DNA of 64,000 nt from the NCBI GenBank assembly GCA_019753105.1, contig JAIELJ010000005.1:62001-126000 (forward strand). Reading direction: 5' to 3'. Position numbers and translations under genes: made by a program. The notes below the pieces were generated by a model that saw nothing but the letters and a program-made list of their open reading frames with translations, did not search any database and was not told the origin of the DNA. The stretch comes from Hyphomonadaceae bacterium (GTDB taxonomy: Bacteria > Pseudomonadota > Alphaproteobacteria > Caulobacterales > Aquidulcibacteraceae). Shown here piece after piece: positions 53,435-62,395 of this stretch. Each line of letters opens with the position of its first letter. Position 1 is the first letter of the stretch.

Positions 53435-53919
53435 TGCGCGCAGTGTTGCTCGCGCTGGCGCTCAGCGCTTGCGCGGCCAGCGCGCCGGCCGATCCGATGG
53501 CGCCGCTGCAGCCCTTGATGGGGTGTTGGCGCGGCGTGTTTCCGGATCAACCGGACATCCATGATGAGCGCTGCTTCGAAGCGCTCGGCGCGCATATTGT
53601 CGATCGCCACTATGTGCGCCCGACAACCTATGGCGGCGAGACGACCTATCACCATGACGATGCGCAGGACGAGGTGATCTGGGCCTATGCGGCGAACGAT
53701 GGTGGGCGCAGCAACGGCGTGGTGACGGAGCGCGGCGATGCGCTTGTGTTTCCGCCACACACGTTCCGTAGCGCAGACGGGGCCGAGATGCGTTTGCGCT
53801 CAACGTGGACGTTTAACGGGCCCGATCGCTTCTCTGTGTTTTCAGAGCGATTTGAGAATGGCGCGTGGGTTGTGCTGATGCGCATCGATTACGAACGTGT
53901 CCCTTCAAGTCGTGAGTGA
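53434..53919 (+). CDS. Lipoprotein of unknown function
   Basis: A 161-residue lipoprotein with a very short signal (MRAVLLALALSACAAS, lipobox LSAC). The mature part resembles small DUF1579-like or YbjQ-type beta folds (PLMGCWRGVFPDQPDIHDERC, LRSTWTFNGPDRFSVFSERFENG), with two cysteines. I do not recognise the family. It overlaps the DUF1761 stop by one base (TGATG) and closes the operon. Confidence 0.75.
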   Translation: MRAVLLALALSACAASAPADPMAPLQPLMGCWRGVFPDQPDIHDERCFEALGAHIVDRHYVRPTTYGGETTYHHDDAQDEVIWAYAANDGGRSNGVVTERGDALVFPPHTFRSADGAEMRLRSTWTFNGPDRFSVFSERFENGAWVVLMRIDYERVPSSRE

Positions 53920-53939
53920 CCGTTTGAGCGCGGGGGGCG

Positions 53940-54047
53940 TTAGCCGCTGAACGCCCACCAGAGCCAAGCGGTCGTGACTGCCAGCCAGAGGACAAGCAGC
54001 ACCACGCCGAACCATTCGAAAGGCGGCCCCCGCCTATTATCGTCCAT
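53940..54047 (-). CDS. 35-residue membrane micro-protein, too short for the ORF track
   Basis: On the minus strand an ATG at 54047 opens a 35-codon frame: MDDNRRGPPFEWFGVVLL, then a hydrophobic helix VLWLAVTTAWLWWAFSG and a TAA stop. The acidic/basic start with one tryptophan-rich transmembrane helix is typical for bacterial membrane micro-proteins. The ribosome site is weak (AGCGG). A strong terminator for the bactofilin operon lies just upstream, so this gene must have its own promoter. No homologue is known to me. Confidence 0.55.
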   Translation of the reverse strand: MDDNRRGPPFEWFGVVLLVLWLAVTTAWLWWAFSG

Positions 54048-54114
54048 CCGCTGAACATGCGAGGTAGTGGGGCGCCGCCGCTATAAACTTTGACATAGCG
54101 GCTGCACGCAGCGT

Positions 54115-54149
54115 GCAAAGAAAAAGCCCCGGCATTTAGCCGGGGCTTT
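54115..54149 (-). terminator. Intrinsic terminator of the bactofilin operon
   Basis: A perfect 11-bp stem (AAAGCCCCGGC/GCCGGGGCTTT) with a 5-base loop. On the minus strand it is followed by TTCTTTGC within a T-rich stretch, 23 bases after the bactofilin stop. Confidence 0.85.
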
Positions 54150-54171
54150 GCAGTCTTGCCCTGAAAGCGAA

Positions 54172-54714
54172 TTAGTTCGACGTGCCGGTGACGATCACGC
54201 CCGAAACCATGCGGTCGTCATTCGACGGTTCGCCGAACACTGAGCCGCTATAGCTCTGTTGCGATTGCACGATTTGCGGCGAGGCCGGGGTGCCCGGGCC
54301 AGCTTGTGAGAGCGGATCTTGCAGATAACGGCACTGGCCTTCGAACACCGCGCCCATCTCAACGGAGAGCGATTGGTGGACGATGTCGCCGAGGACGTGA
54401 GCGTTGCGCGCCAGCATGACCTTGCGCGCGCGTACCGAACCTTCGACGCGGCCGTGCACGGTCACGCTTTCGCTGACCATGTCGCCCTTGACCATCCCAG
54501 TGTCGCCGACCGTAACCGAGCCGCCGCGGACGTTGCCGTCGATTTCGCCGTCGATTTGCAGCTCGGCGCCTTCAGCTTCGATCGTGCCCGTGATCTTCAC
54601 GCCATTGGCGATGATCGACGCGATACCGCTGCGGACAGGAGCGGAACGGCGTTGGGGGGCTGGATCTGGCAAAGCTGGCACGTTGGAGTCTGGTTTACCC
54701 TTGTTCGTGAACAT
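54172..54714 (-). CDS. bacA: Bactofilin
   Basis: Bactofilins polymerise into cytoskeletal filaments at the inner membrane and localise cell-wall enzymes; in stalked Alphaproteobacteria they guide stalk or curvature formation. The 180-residue protein has a disordered start (RRSAPVRSGIASII) and the beta-helical DUF583 core (GVKITGTIEAEGAELQIDGEIDGNV, GGSVTVGDTGMVKGDMVSESVTVHG, ARNAHVLGDIVHQSLSVEMGAVFEG), then a Ser/Gln-rich tail. It overlaps the upstream M23 peptidase gene by 20 bases, the BacA-LmdC arrangement. Confidence 0.93.
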   Translation of the reverse strand: MFTNKGKPDSNVPALPDPAPQRRSAPVRSGIASIIANGVKITGTIEAEGAELQIDGEIDGNVRGGSVTVGDTGMVKGDMVSESVTVHGRVEGSVRARKVMLARNAHVLGDIVHQSLSVEMGAVFEGQCRYLQDPLSQAGPGTPASPQIVQSQQSYSGSVFGEPSNDDRMVSGVIVTGTSN

Positions 54715-55924
54715 GCCGTCCTGCCCTCAAGAAGTTGACAGGATCAACCGCCCTGCCGCGGAACCACACTTCGTAATGAAGGTGGGTTGCAGTGCTCCGC
54801 CCCGTAGACCCCATCGAGCCGACACGTTGTCCAATGGCGACGCGATCACCGCGTTGCACTTGGATATCGCGCAAGTGTGCGTACCGGGTCTTGAAGCCGT
54901 GGCCGTGGTCGATTTCGACCACATTGCCATAGCCCGACCGGACGCCAGCAAAAGAAACAGTGCCGGGGGAGGTGGCCACGACCGGAGCGCGCTCGAAGGC
55001 GGCAAGGTCGAGGCCGGCGTGGAATGTCGGACGGCCGTTGAACGGATCGATCCGTTGGCCGTAGCCGGAAGTCGTGCGGTAGTCGACGGCCACTGGGGCT
55101 GCCAACGGTGTGGCGCCGGCGATAGCGCCGAGGCGGCGGGATTCACCGATCCGAGCGGCCACCTGGCTGACGCGGTTAGCGAAGGCTGGGTTCAGGCCGC
55201 TGTCACGCAGGTAGGCGACGAAGTCTTGCGGAACGAGCGGGCCGCCCATGCCGGCGTCAGCGCTGTCGACGTTCGGCATCGAGACGCCGGTCAGACGAAG
55301 AACGCCGCGAACTTGCTCCGAGCGCTCGACGACGGAGTCTTCAAGCTCCGAGAGCGTTTGCTCTTGATCCGATTCCAACCGGTCGCCACGGGCACGGAAG
55401 CCAACGGTGGTGACTTGATAGGGCTCGGACGTGATGGCGCGGGACTGGCGCGGCTCGGCCTCGTCGATCGAGGCGGCCATGATGATGCGGGCCCCGTCAC
55501 GCTCGATCGGGCGCGAGGCCGCGAGCTGGAGGGTCTGGCCGCCGGCGTACTCAAGCAGCGAGCGCAGGACTTCGTGGCGGCTTTCAAATTCAGCGGTGGC
55601 TTGGTCGAACTGGCGGGTGCGTTCTTCGAGTTGCGCCTGATAGGCGGCGGCCTGGGCGCGGCTCTCGTTGAGCCAGCGATCATACTTCGCGCGCTCGCGT
55701 TCGATTTCGTTATTGGAGGCGCTCGCCTGCGGGCCTTCCATGACGACGTTAGCGGTCGCGTAGACGCACCAGCTTGCAACGCCCACAGCACCCAGCGCCA
55801 GAAGCGCTTGTTTGCCAGGAGACAAGGAAACGTAGCGGACGGTGCCGCCGCTACGATGGTAAATCTGTCGTTCCGGGAAAATGCGGTCAAAAAATGCCCG
55901 CGCCCGCGATCCGAACTGACTCAT
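54695..55924 (-). CDS. lmdC: LmdC-like M23 peptidoglycan peptidase
   Basis: A 409-residue inner-membrane peptidase. One helix (KQALLALGAVGVASWCVYATANVVM) anchors it, followed by a coiled coil (NNEIERERAKYDRWLNESRAQ, ATAEFESRHEVLRSLLEY) and a C-terminal M23 domain with complete zinc ligands: GRPTFHAGLDLAAFE, DHGHGFKTRYAHLRD and STATHLHYEVWFRG. It should cut peptidoglycan cross-links. LmdC proteins work with the adjacent bactofilin, which positions them in the cell. The ATG at 55924 is a single good start. Confidence 0.93.
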   Translation of the reverse strand: MSQFGSRARAFFDRIFPERQIYHRSGGTVRYVSLSPGKQALLALGAVGVASWCVYATANVVMEGPQASASNNEIERERAKYDRWLNESRAQAAAYQAQLEERTRQFDQATAEFESRHEVLRSLLEYAGGQTLQLAASRPIERDGARIIMAASIDEAEPRQSRAITSEPYQVTTVGFRARGDRLESDQEQTLSELEDSVVERSEQVRGVLRLTGVSMPNVDSADAGMGGPLVPQDFVAYLRDSGLNPAFANRVSQVAARIGESRRLGAIAGATPLAAPVAVDYRTTSGYGQRIDPFNGRPTFHAGLDLAAFERAPVVATSPGTVSFAGVRSGYGNVVEIDHGHGFKTRYAHLRDIQVQRGDRVAIGQRVGSMGSTGRSTATHLHYEVWFRGRAVDPVNFLRAGRHVHEQG

Positions 55925-56106
55925 GGTCCGCCGCCACCCACTAACTCAGTGCCAAAAAAATGCCGTTAGCCCCCGCCGGAACCAACCAAACCCGAAACCC
56001 TCTCGAAATGCAACAGGGCCAAGCCGCTGTTTACGGGAATTTCAGGCTTGTTAACGAGGCGTCTGCGAAAAGCACGCCAAATATGAGGTTAACTACGCCA
56101 AAAAGC

Positions 56107-56586
56107 CTATTTGCCGGGCTTTGCGTTAACTTCTTTCAGGACTTCATCCACATGTCTTGGCACGCGGACCTTGCGCCAAACGCGCGCGATCGCCCCCTTG
56201 GAGTCGATCAGGAAGGTTGAGCGTTCGATGCCCATGAAGGTCCGGCCGTAGAGCTTTTTCTCCTTCCAGACGCCGTAGCGCTCACAGACTTCGCCGTCCT
56301 CGTCAGCCGCAAGAATCACAGACAGCCCGTGTTTGGCCGCGAACTTGTCATGCTTTTCGACGCTATCGCGCGATACGCCGATAACCATGACCTTCGCAGC
56401 TGCGAAGGCTTTTGCGTTTTCAGTAAAGTTTAGAGCTTCTTGGGTACAACCTGGTGTGTCGTCCTTAGGGTAAAAATAGAGGACGGCCCGCTTACCCTTA
56501 AGCGTGCTCAAGCTGACGCGCCCGCCTCCGGCCGTCGGTAGATCAAAATTGGGGGCGGGGTCTCCGGGTTTGAGTTCTTTCGCCAA
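56107..56586 (-). CDS. bcp: Thioredoxin-dependent thiol peroxidase (Bcp/PrxQ)
   Basis: A 159-residue peroxiredoxin that reduces hydroperoxides. The peroxidatic Cys47 lies in FYPKDDTPGCTQEALNF. The start is a TTG at 56586 with GGAGG 6 bases upstream, giving LAKELKPGDPAPNFDLPTAGG; the 338-residue ORF in the track runs on antisense to the AsmA-like gene and is not real. No Cys five residues after Cys47 is seen (as in some PrxQ), so it may work as a one-Cys enzyme. It is divergent from the AsmA-like gene. Confidence 0.93.
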   Translation of the reverse strand: MAKELKPGDPAPNFDLPTAGGGRVSLSTLKGKRAVLYFYPKDDTPGCTQEALNFTENAKAFAAAKVMVIGVSRDSVEKHDKFAAKHGLSVILAADEDGEVCERYGVWKEKKLYGRTFMGIERSTFLIDSKGAIARVWRKVRVPRHVDEVLKEVNAKPGK

Positions 56587-56721
56587 TACAGGCCTCCAGG
56601 CAGGGGCGGCGCGCGCGCCGTTGGCCAGCCCGGCGCACTGCGTCGGGGCTGGAGCTTTGCTTTGCTTTATAATGGTTTCCCGCGCTAGAGCTTGTGACGG
56701 GGCGGCTTTGGATTTGCGCGG

Positions 56722-59700
56722 ATGATACGCCGCTCGACGCTCATTGCAGTCGAGATTTTGCTCGGTCTGGTCGCGGCCCTCGCGATCGGCATCGGTGTCG
56801 CGTGGTGGCGGCTGAGCCAGGGCCCAATCGAGCTCAATGCGCTCCGAGACACAGTCCAGACCGAGCTTTCGGCTGCCCGCGGCGGCCGGCCCGTCGGCAT
56901 TGAGGGCGTCCAGCTGGCTTGGAGCCGCGAAGGTAATGCGCTCGAACTGCTGGCGATCGGCGTATCTATCGAAGATGGGCGCGGCGGCGTTCTCTCCCAA
57001 ATCGAGCAAGCGCGGATCGAATTGAATGTGCTGCCGCTGCTGATTGGGCGCGTATCGCTGCGGCGTGCGGAGTTCATCGGCGGCGAGATTACGTTCCACC
57101 GCAAGGTGAATGGCGCGCTGCACATAGCCTTTGGGCCGGAAGGCACGCCCGCAGACATCATTATCGATCCGCCACCGCCGAACGAGACGCTTGAAGCGCG
57201 CGTCGCGCGCGTGCTCGACAGTATGGAAGAAGCATTCCGCTCAGTCGGCCCTGGCGGGGGCTTGCGGGAAGTGAGCGTGCGCAGCGCCAATCTCACCATC
57301 ATCGACGATGGCGGCGGCCGCTGGACTGCGGACAACGCAAACTTCCAGGTCGCGCGGCGCGGTCGCTCGCTGGCGCTTGTCGCGGATGCGCGCCTGGAAG
57401 GCGCAGAGGGCCTGGCGCCGGCGAGCCTGCGTATCACCACGGACACGCGCTTCACCAATGCAGTGATTGAGTTCGGCGCAGAGAATGTGCGGCCCCGCGC
57501 GATTTTCTCGCAGGCAGCTCTAGGGCCGTTCGCGGGGCTCGATGCGCCGATGACCGCGCGGATTTCTGTTGGCCTCGACCGGGACGTCGGCGTCAATCAA
57601 TTCGACGGTGATGTCGAGTTTGGCCGCGGATCGGCCGCCATGGGCGGCGGGCGGTTTGATCTTGATGGCGGCCGCATGCGTGGCCGCTACGATATCGAGA
57701 GCGACGAACTCATCATCGATGAGATCGCCTTTGCGGGCGATCGCACGCGCATCGACGGCGAGGTCCGCATTCGTGACGTGACGCGCATCATGCGCGCCGC
57801 GCCCGACGAGCCGGCGGCGTTCGACATCTCCTTGCCCGCTGCGCGCCTTGCCATGCCAGGCACGTTTGCTGAGCCGGTGGCGTTCTCTAACGTACGTTTG
57901 GTCGGTTCGATCGTTAGCAGCGAACGCAGTATCCGATTCACCCAGATCACTGCGCAGAATGGCGAGGGGACGATCCACGCCACCGGCCGCGTCTATTGGG
58001 CCGAGGCCGGCCAAGGCGAACGGCGGCGCACCTATACTGGCATCGAACTCGATGGACGCGTCGACGGCGCGATCGATGCGCGCGTTGTGCCCGCTGTTTG
58101 GCCAATGGGCGTCGGCGAAAGCGCACGCGAGTTTTTGGGCCGTTCAATTCAGGCGGGGCGCGTGACCGATGTCGTGGCGCGGCTCGATATACGACCATTG
58201 GATCGCGCTGCGGGCGTCTATCGCAACGAAGCGGTGGATGTGCGCTTCAACGTAAGCGGTGCGCAGATGCAGTTCGTATCGACGATGTCGCCGGTGATGA
58301 ACGCGCGCGGTTCGGGCATTTTGCGCGGTAACAGCTTTCAGATGACGGTGCCGGAGGCAACGCTGAACGGGGTCGCGATCAGCGGCGCTAGCGTTGATGT
58401 TCCGCGGTTCAAGCCAAGCGGCGACATGCTGACGATCAGCGCTCGCCTCGATGGCAACGCGCGCAATCTGTTCGAATTGCTGACGCAAGAGCCGATTTCG
58501 CTGGGTGATCGTCTGCCGGTCGATGCGGCGAGCGTTGCTGGTCGTGGCAGTGTGAACATTCGCCTGCAGCGGCCGATGGTGCGCGAGGCGCCGTTCGAGA
58601 CGTGGCGCTTCAATGTCGATGGCACGATCCGCGATTTCGCAGGCAACATGACGACACGGCGCATGGCGTTGAGCCAAGGCCAGCTCACTGTGCGCGGTGA
58701 TCAGCGCTCGATCACTGTCGCGGGGCCAGTGCGCGCCGGCGCGTCGGCGATTGACAATGTGCGCTGGGTCGAAGTGCTGGGCCGTGACGGACAAGAGGGG
58801 CGCTCTGAATATCAGATCTCCGGAATCTTTGACGCGGACGATCTGGAGCGCCTCGGCTATCCGGTGGCGGACTATGCACAAGGCCGTATCGGCGTGACCG
58901 TCAGCGGCCAAGGGCGCGGGTTTGACGTCGACAACGCGCGCATCGAACTCGATCTCACGAATGCCGCTGTCGACGCGATGAACTCGTTCTGGACCAAACG
59001 CGCCGGCGTCACCGCGTCCGCACGTTTCGACGTGCATCGCCAAAGCGATGGCAGCTTGGCCTTCACCAACATCGATGCGCGTGGCGGCGGTTTGACCGCG
59101 CAAGGGCGCATGCAGATCACGCGCGATAACCGGCTCATGAGCGTCGATCTCACCCGATTGGCCGTCGAAGGGCGCTCGGATGCGCGCTTGACGGCGACGC
59201 GCGCCGCCGATGGCGGCATGGATGTCGCGGTGCGTGGCGCTCTCTTTGATGCGGCGCCGTTCATGGGGTCGGACTCGCCGCCATCGCAGACGCCGCAAGC
59301 GATCGCCGCCGCGCGTACTGCGGCGCAGGCGTCGCCGCCGTTGCGCGTGAGCGTTATCGTTGATCGTCTAAAGATGCGTGGCGGCGCGACTTTGGCCAAC
59401 GCGCGTGTTGAGCTGACGATGTTGCGCGGCGGACTCTCGACGCTGACGGTGGAAGGCCGCACGCCAAATAGCGGCGCGCTCTCGCTTTCGTTGAATCAGC
59501 GCCTGCGTTTCCGTTCTGACGATGCGGGCTTTGCCGTGCGCGCGCTGACGGGCATGGAAAATGTCGTTGGCGGCACGGCGTCAGCTGACGGGGATTGGCG
59601 TGGCGGCTTGCCCGCGCAAGCGCGGTTCACCGTGCGGATGCGCGATTTCAACGTTCAGCGTTTGCCGGCGATGGCGCAGCTCTTGTCGTCCGCCGGATCG

Positions 59701-60261
59701 CTGACGGGGTTGGTCGATACGCTGAACGGCGAAGGCATCGGCTTCAACGCGTTGGAAGCCGACATGGTGTATGCCAACGATCGCGTGTCGTTCACCGAAG
59801 GCCGCATGGCTGGGCCGGCTATGGGGCTGACCGGTACGGGCTCGTACGATTTGCGCGCCGACAATCTCGATATCGATGGCGTTGTTGCGCCGTCGCCGGT
59901 GTTGAACTTGTCGATGTTGGGCGAGATTCCGGTGATCGGCAATCTCATCGTCTCGCGCCGCGGCGAGGGCGTGTTTGGCATGACCTACTCGATCAATGGC
60001 CGCGCCGAACAGCCGCGCGTCGGTGTGAACCCCGTCTCGGCGCTAACGCCAGGCATTCTGCGGCGCATCTTCGAACCCGTGCGCGCGCCTGAAGGCGGCG
60101 CCCACTCGTGGCAGCCGGATGACGAGTCTCGCGCCGTCGAAGACGCGCGCGAAGCGGCGGCGAATGCGACCGAGCTTGTGCCGGCGGTTGAGGACGCCGC
60201 GAACGATAATGCGGCGGGTGGTGACACTGTCGCCGATACGGTTGTGGCGGCTACGCCCTAA
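56722..60261 (+). CDS. AsmA-like envelope protein (DUF3971 / YhdP type)
   Basis: A 1179-residue protein. One N-terminal helix (LIAVEILLGLVAALAIGIGVAWW) anchors it, followed by more than 1000 residues of beta-rich sequence in the periplasm. The C-terminal part contains the typical ADMVYANDRVSFTEGRMAGPAM, GLTGTGSYDLRADNLDIDG and IPVIGNLIVSRRGEGVFGM. AsmA-like proteins of this size are thought to bridge the periplasm and carry phospholipid to the outer membrane. The tail is acidic and Ala-rich. Its stop lies inside an inverted repeat. Some proteins of this size are annotated as DUF3971. Confidence 0.88.
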   Translation: MIRRSTLIAVEILLGLVAALAIGIGVAWWRLSQGPIELNALRDTVQTELSAARGGRPVGIEGVQLAWSREGNALELLAIGVSIEDGRGGVLSQIEQARIELNVLPLLIGRVSLRRAEFIGGEITFHRKVNGALHIAFGPEGTPADIIIDPPPPNETLEARVARVLDSMEEAFRSVGPGGGLREVSVRSANLTIIDDGGGRWTADNANFQVARRGRSLALVADARLEGAEGLAPASLRITTDTRFTNAVIEFGAENVRPRAIFSQAALGPFAGLDAPMTARISVGLDRDVGVNQFDGDVEFGRGSAAMGGGRFDLDGGRMRGRYDIESDELIIDEIAFAGDRTRIDGEVRIRDVTRIMRAAPDEPAAFDISLPAARLAMPGTFAEPVAFSNVRLVGSIVSSERSIRFTQITAQNGEGTIHATGRVYWAEAGQGERRRTYTGIELDGRVDGAIDARVVPAVWPMGVGESAREFLGRSIQAGRVTDVVARLDIRPLDRAAGVYRNEAVDVRFNVSGAQMQFVSTMSPVMNARGSGILRGNSFQMTVPEATLNGVAISGASVDVPRFKPSGDMLTISARLDGNARNLFELLTQEPISLGDRLPVDAASVAGRGSVNIRLQRPMVREAPFETWRFNVDGTIRDFAGNMTTRRMALSQGQLTVRGDQRSITVAGPVRAGASAIDNVRWVEVLGRDGQEGRSEYQISGIFDADDLERLGYPVADYAQGRIGVTVSGQGRGFDVDNARIELDLTNAAVDAMNSFWTKRAGVTASARFDVHRQSDGSLAFTNIDARGGGLTAQGRMQITRDNRLMSVDLTRLAVEGRSDARLTATRAADGGMDVAVRGALFDAAPFMGSDSPPSQTPQAIAAARTAAQASPPLRVSVIVDRLKMRGGATLANARVELTMLRGGLSTLTVEGRTPNSGALSLSLNQRLRFRSDDAGFAVRALTGMENVVGGTASADGDWRGGLPAQARFTVRMRDFNVQRLPAMAQLLSSAGSLTGLVDTLNGEGIGFNALEADMVYANDRVSFTEGRMAGPAMGLTGTGSYDLRADNLDIDGVVAPSPVLNLSMLGEIPVIGNLIVSRRGEGVFGMTYSINGRAEQPRVGVNPVSALTPGILRRIFEPVRAPEGGAHSWQPDDESRAVEDAREAAANATELVPAVEDAANDNAAGGDTVADTVVAATP

Positions 60262-60384
60262 AGGAGCGCGGGTCTTCCGACCCGCATGTTTTGCATCACA
60301 CACCTGCCTCAGCGTGACCCTGGACTCGATCCGGGGGAAGCGGGTAGCGCGAGGCCATGCGGGTCGGAAGACTCGCGCTCCTTT
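60260..60384. repeat. REP/BIME-like palindromic element between two convergent genes
   Basis: Two 29-base arms, 60260-60288 and 60356-60384, are inverted repeats with one mismatch. Each arm is itself a hairpin (GCGGGTC....GACCCGC in the left one). The 67-base middle holds another palindrome (CCCTGGACTCGATCCGGGG), a type common in Alphaproteobacteria. The left arm overlaps the stop of the AsmA-like gene and the right ends 6 bases before the tyrS stop, so it may end both transcripts. Confidence 0.8.
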
Positions 60385-60390
60385 GGTGCA

Positions 60391-61647
60391 TCACTCCACC
60401 TTCAACAGTGCGTGCTTCTTCTTGCCGAATGAAAGTTTGATCGCGCCGTTGACGATGTCAGCGTCGGTCAGAATAGCCGTTTCACTCTGCACTATGGCGT
60501 TGTTGACACTGACTGCGCTGTTGGCGATCGCTCGTTTCCCTTCGCCGTTGGACGCCACTAGCTTTGCGACCGTCAAAGCGTTTGCTACGCGAAGACCTTG
60601 CGCAAATTCTGCCGTACTCACTGTGAAGGTCGGCAGGTCATCGCTGCGCGCGCCCTGTTCGAACGTCGCGCGTGCGGCGTTCTCGGCTTTCAACGCTTCT
60701 TCGCGGCCGTGGAGCAGAGCGGTGGCTTCGGTGGCGAGCACTTTCTTCGCGTGGTTGATCTCAGCGCCTTGCAGCGCCTCTAGACGCGCGATCTCTTCAA
60801 GCGAGAGATCGGTGAAGATTTTGAGGAAGCGGCCGACATCGGCGTCTTCGGTGTTGCGCCAGTATTGCCAGTATTCGTAGGGGCTCTTCATGTCGGCGTT
60901 GAGCCAGACGGCGCCGTCAGCGGTCTTGCCCATCTTGGCGCCGCTCGACGTCGTGATCAGCGGCTGGGTCAGGCCGAAGAGTTCGAAGCTCTCCATACGG
61001 CGGCCCAATTCGACGCCGTTGATGATGTTGCCCCATTGATCGGAGCCGCCCATCTGAAGCTCACAATTGTAGCGCTTCTTCAGTTCGACGAAGTCGTAGG
61101 CTTGCAGGATCATGTAGTTGAACTCGATGAAGCTCATGGGCTGCTCGCGCTCTAAGCGGAGCTTGACCGAGTCCATCGAGAGCATGCGGTTGACGCTCAT
61201 GTGGCGACCGACCGTGCGCAGGAAATCGAGATAGTTGAGCGGCATCAGCCACTCTGAATTGTCGACCAGGATGGCGTCGCTCTTGCCGCTGCCGAAGGTC
61301 AGAAACTTATCGAACGTGTTGCGGATCGAGTTGGTGTTTTTGACGATCTGCTCTTCGGAGAGCATCTGGCGCATTTCGTCCTTGCCGGAGGGATCGCCGA
61401 CGCGCGTCGTGCCGCCGCCGAGCAATACGATCGGCTTGCCGCCAGCCTGCTGGAGACGGCGCAGGTACATGATCTGGGTGAGGTTGCCGACATGGAGCGA
61501 CGGCGCGGTCATGTCGAAGCCGATATAGCCGGTGACGCCGCGGCCTGCGGCTTTGTCCAAGCCTTCGAGGTCGGTGCACTGGTGAAACTGCCCGCGCGCG
61601 ATGGCGTCGCGGAGGAAGGCGGACTGGACGGATGCTTCGGTGGTCAC
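60391..61647 (-). CDS. tyrS: Tyrosyl-tRNA synthetase
   Basis: Class I synthetase that charges tRNA-Tyr, 418 residues. The HIGH-like motif is [12 protein letters not shown], the KMSKS-like motif [12 protein letters not shown], with [11 protein letters not shown] and [16 protein letters not shown] in between. An S4 RNA-binding domain forms the C-terminus ([21 protein letters not shown]). The start is a GTG at 61647 with AGGAG upstream; the ORF-track start adds 19 unrelated residues. Its 3' end touches the palindromic element. Confidence 0.95.
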   Translation of the reverse strand: MTTEASVQSAFLRDAIARGQFHQCTDLEGLDKAAGRGVTGYIGFDMTAPSLHVGNLTQIMYLRRLQQAGGKPIVLLGGGTTRVGDPSGKDEMRQMLSEEQIVKNTNSIRNTFDKFLTFGSGKSDAILVDNSEWLMPLNYLDFLRTVGRHMSVNRMLSMDSVKLRLEREQPMSFIEFNYMILQAYDFVELKKRYNCELQMGGSDQWGNIINGVELGRRMESFELFGLTQPLITTSSGAKMGKTADGAVWLNADMKSPYEYWQYWRNTEDADVGRFLKIFTDLSLEEIARLEALQGAEINHAKKVLATEATALLHGREEALKAENAARATFEQGARSDDLPTFTVSTAEFAQGLRVANALTVAKLVASNGEGKRAIANSAVSVNNAIVQSETAILTDADIVNGAIKLSFGKKKHALLKVE

Positions 61648-61882
61648 GAGGAAACTCCTGGCGGGGCTTTTGGGGCCGGGAGTGTGTGTTTGTCGAGCGC
61701 ACATCCCGGCCTGAACGGCGGGCGTGCTGTCGCGGGCCCGCTAAATCAGCGGGCGGTAATAGCTGGCGAGGGGGTTAAAGCGCGACATGGGTGCGTGGGT
61801 ACGGGCGTGCGGCGTGGCGGTCAAGCCGAGGCGCTTACAAAGCTACGCGCCGTTAAAGGAGATCGGGTCTAAGAAGACTCGC

Positions 61883-62395
61883 ATGCTCGTCTCTCTTCAC
61901 CCGCACCCGGATACGCCCGCCAACGCCGTGAGCGCGATTGCGGTGGAGGTCGTGCGCGAGGATGGCGTGCTGCGGCTGAGCTATCGTGCGACCGGGCGGA
62001 TGAGCGATCTGCTGGTGCCGGCGCCGGCGGAGTTCGAGCGCGCCGACGAGCTTTGGAAAGAGACCTGCTTCGAGGCGTTCGTGCGCGGGCCGGGTGATGC
62101 CTATTGCGAGTTCAATTTCGCGCCGTCGACGCGCTGGGCGGGGTATGCGTTCGATGGCTACCGAAGCGGCATGCGCAATTATGAAATCGCGCCGCTTTTT
62201 CTTGAAACGAATGTCGGCGACGATTGGTTTGAGCTGAACACCGCGGTCGCGCCGGGCGCGGATGGCGTTTGGCGCGTCGGCTTGTCGGCGGTGATTGAAG
62301 AGATGGACGGGACGAAGTCCTACTGGGCGCTGGCGCACGCGCGCGGCAAGCCGGATTTCCACCACGCGGATGCTTTCAGTTTGGAGCTTGCATGA
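61883..62395 (+). CDS. DOMON-like domain protein
   Basis: A 170-residue soluble protein with a DOMON-like beta fold (VVREDGVLRLSYRATGRMSDLLVP, WKETCFEAFVRGPGDAYCEFNF, MRNYEIAPLFLETNVGDDWFEL, VIEEMDGTKSYWALAHARGKPDFHH). Such domains bind sugars or haem; here the function is unknown. I use ATG 61883. It overlaps the NamZ-like gene by ATGA, and this pairing is common, so the two may act in the same muropeptide pathway. Confidence 0.82.
   Translation: MLVSLHPHPDTPANAVSAIAVEVVREDGVLRLSYRATGRMSDLLVPAPAEFERADELWKETCFEAFVRGPGDAYCEFNFAPSTRWAGYAFDGYRSGMRNYEIAPLFLETNVGDDWFELNTAVAPGADGVWRVGLSAVIEEMDGTKSYWALAHARGKPDFHHADAFSLELA

Noticed and set aside
55925-56106. CtrA-type sites (TTAA-N7-TTAA) upstream of the bactofilin/LmdC pair
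   Set aside because: Single GTTAAC half sites are present but never at the 7-base spacing required.
60119-60880. Plus-strand 253-residue frame across the end of the AsmA-like gene, the palindrome and the tyrS end
   Set aside because: It crosses two genuine gene ends and an inverted repeat, and its translation is Ser/Arg-rich noise.
61741-61788. 15-residue minus-strand frame MSRFNPLASYYRPLI upstream of the DOMON-like gene
   Set aside because: No ribosome site, no promoter and too short to judge. The partial likeness of SYY to the phosphatase end (ASYYQ) is too small to call a third repeat copy.
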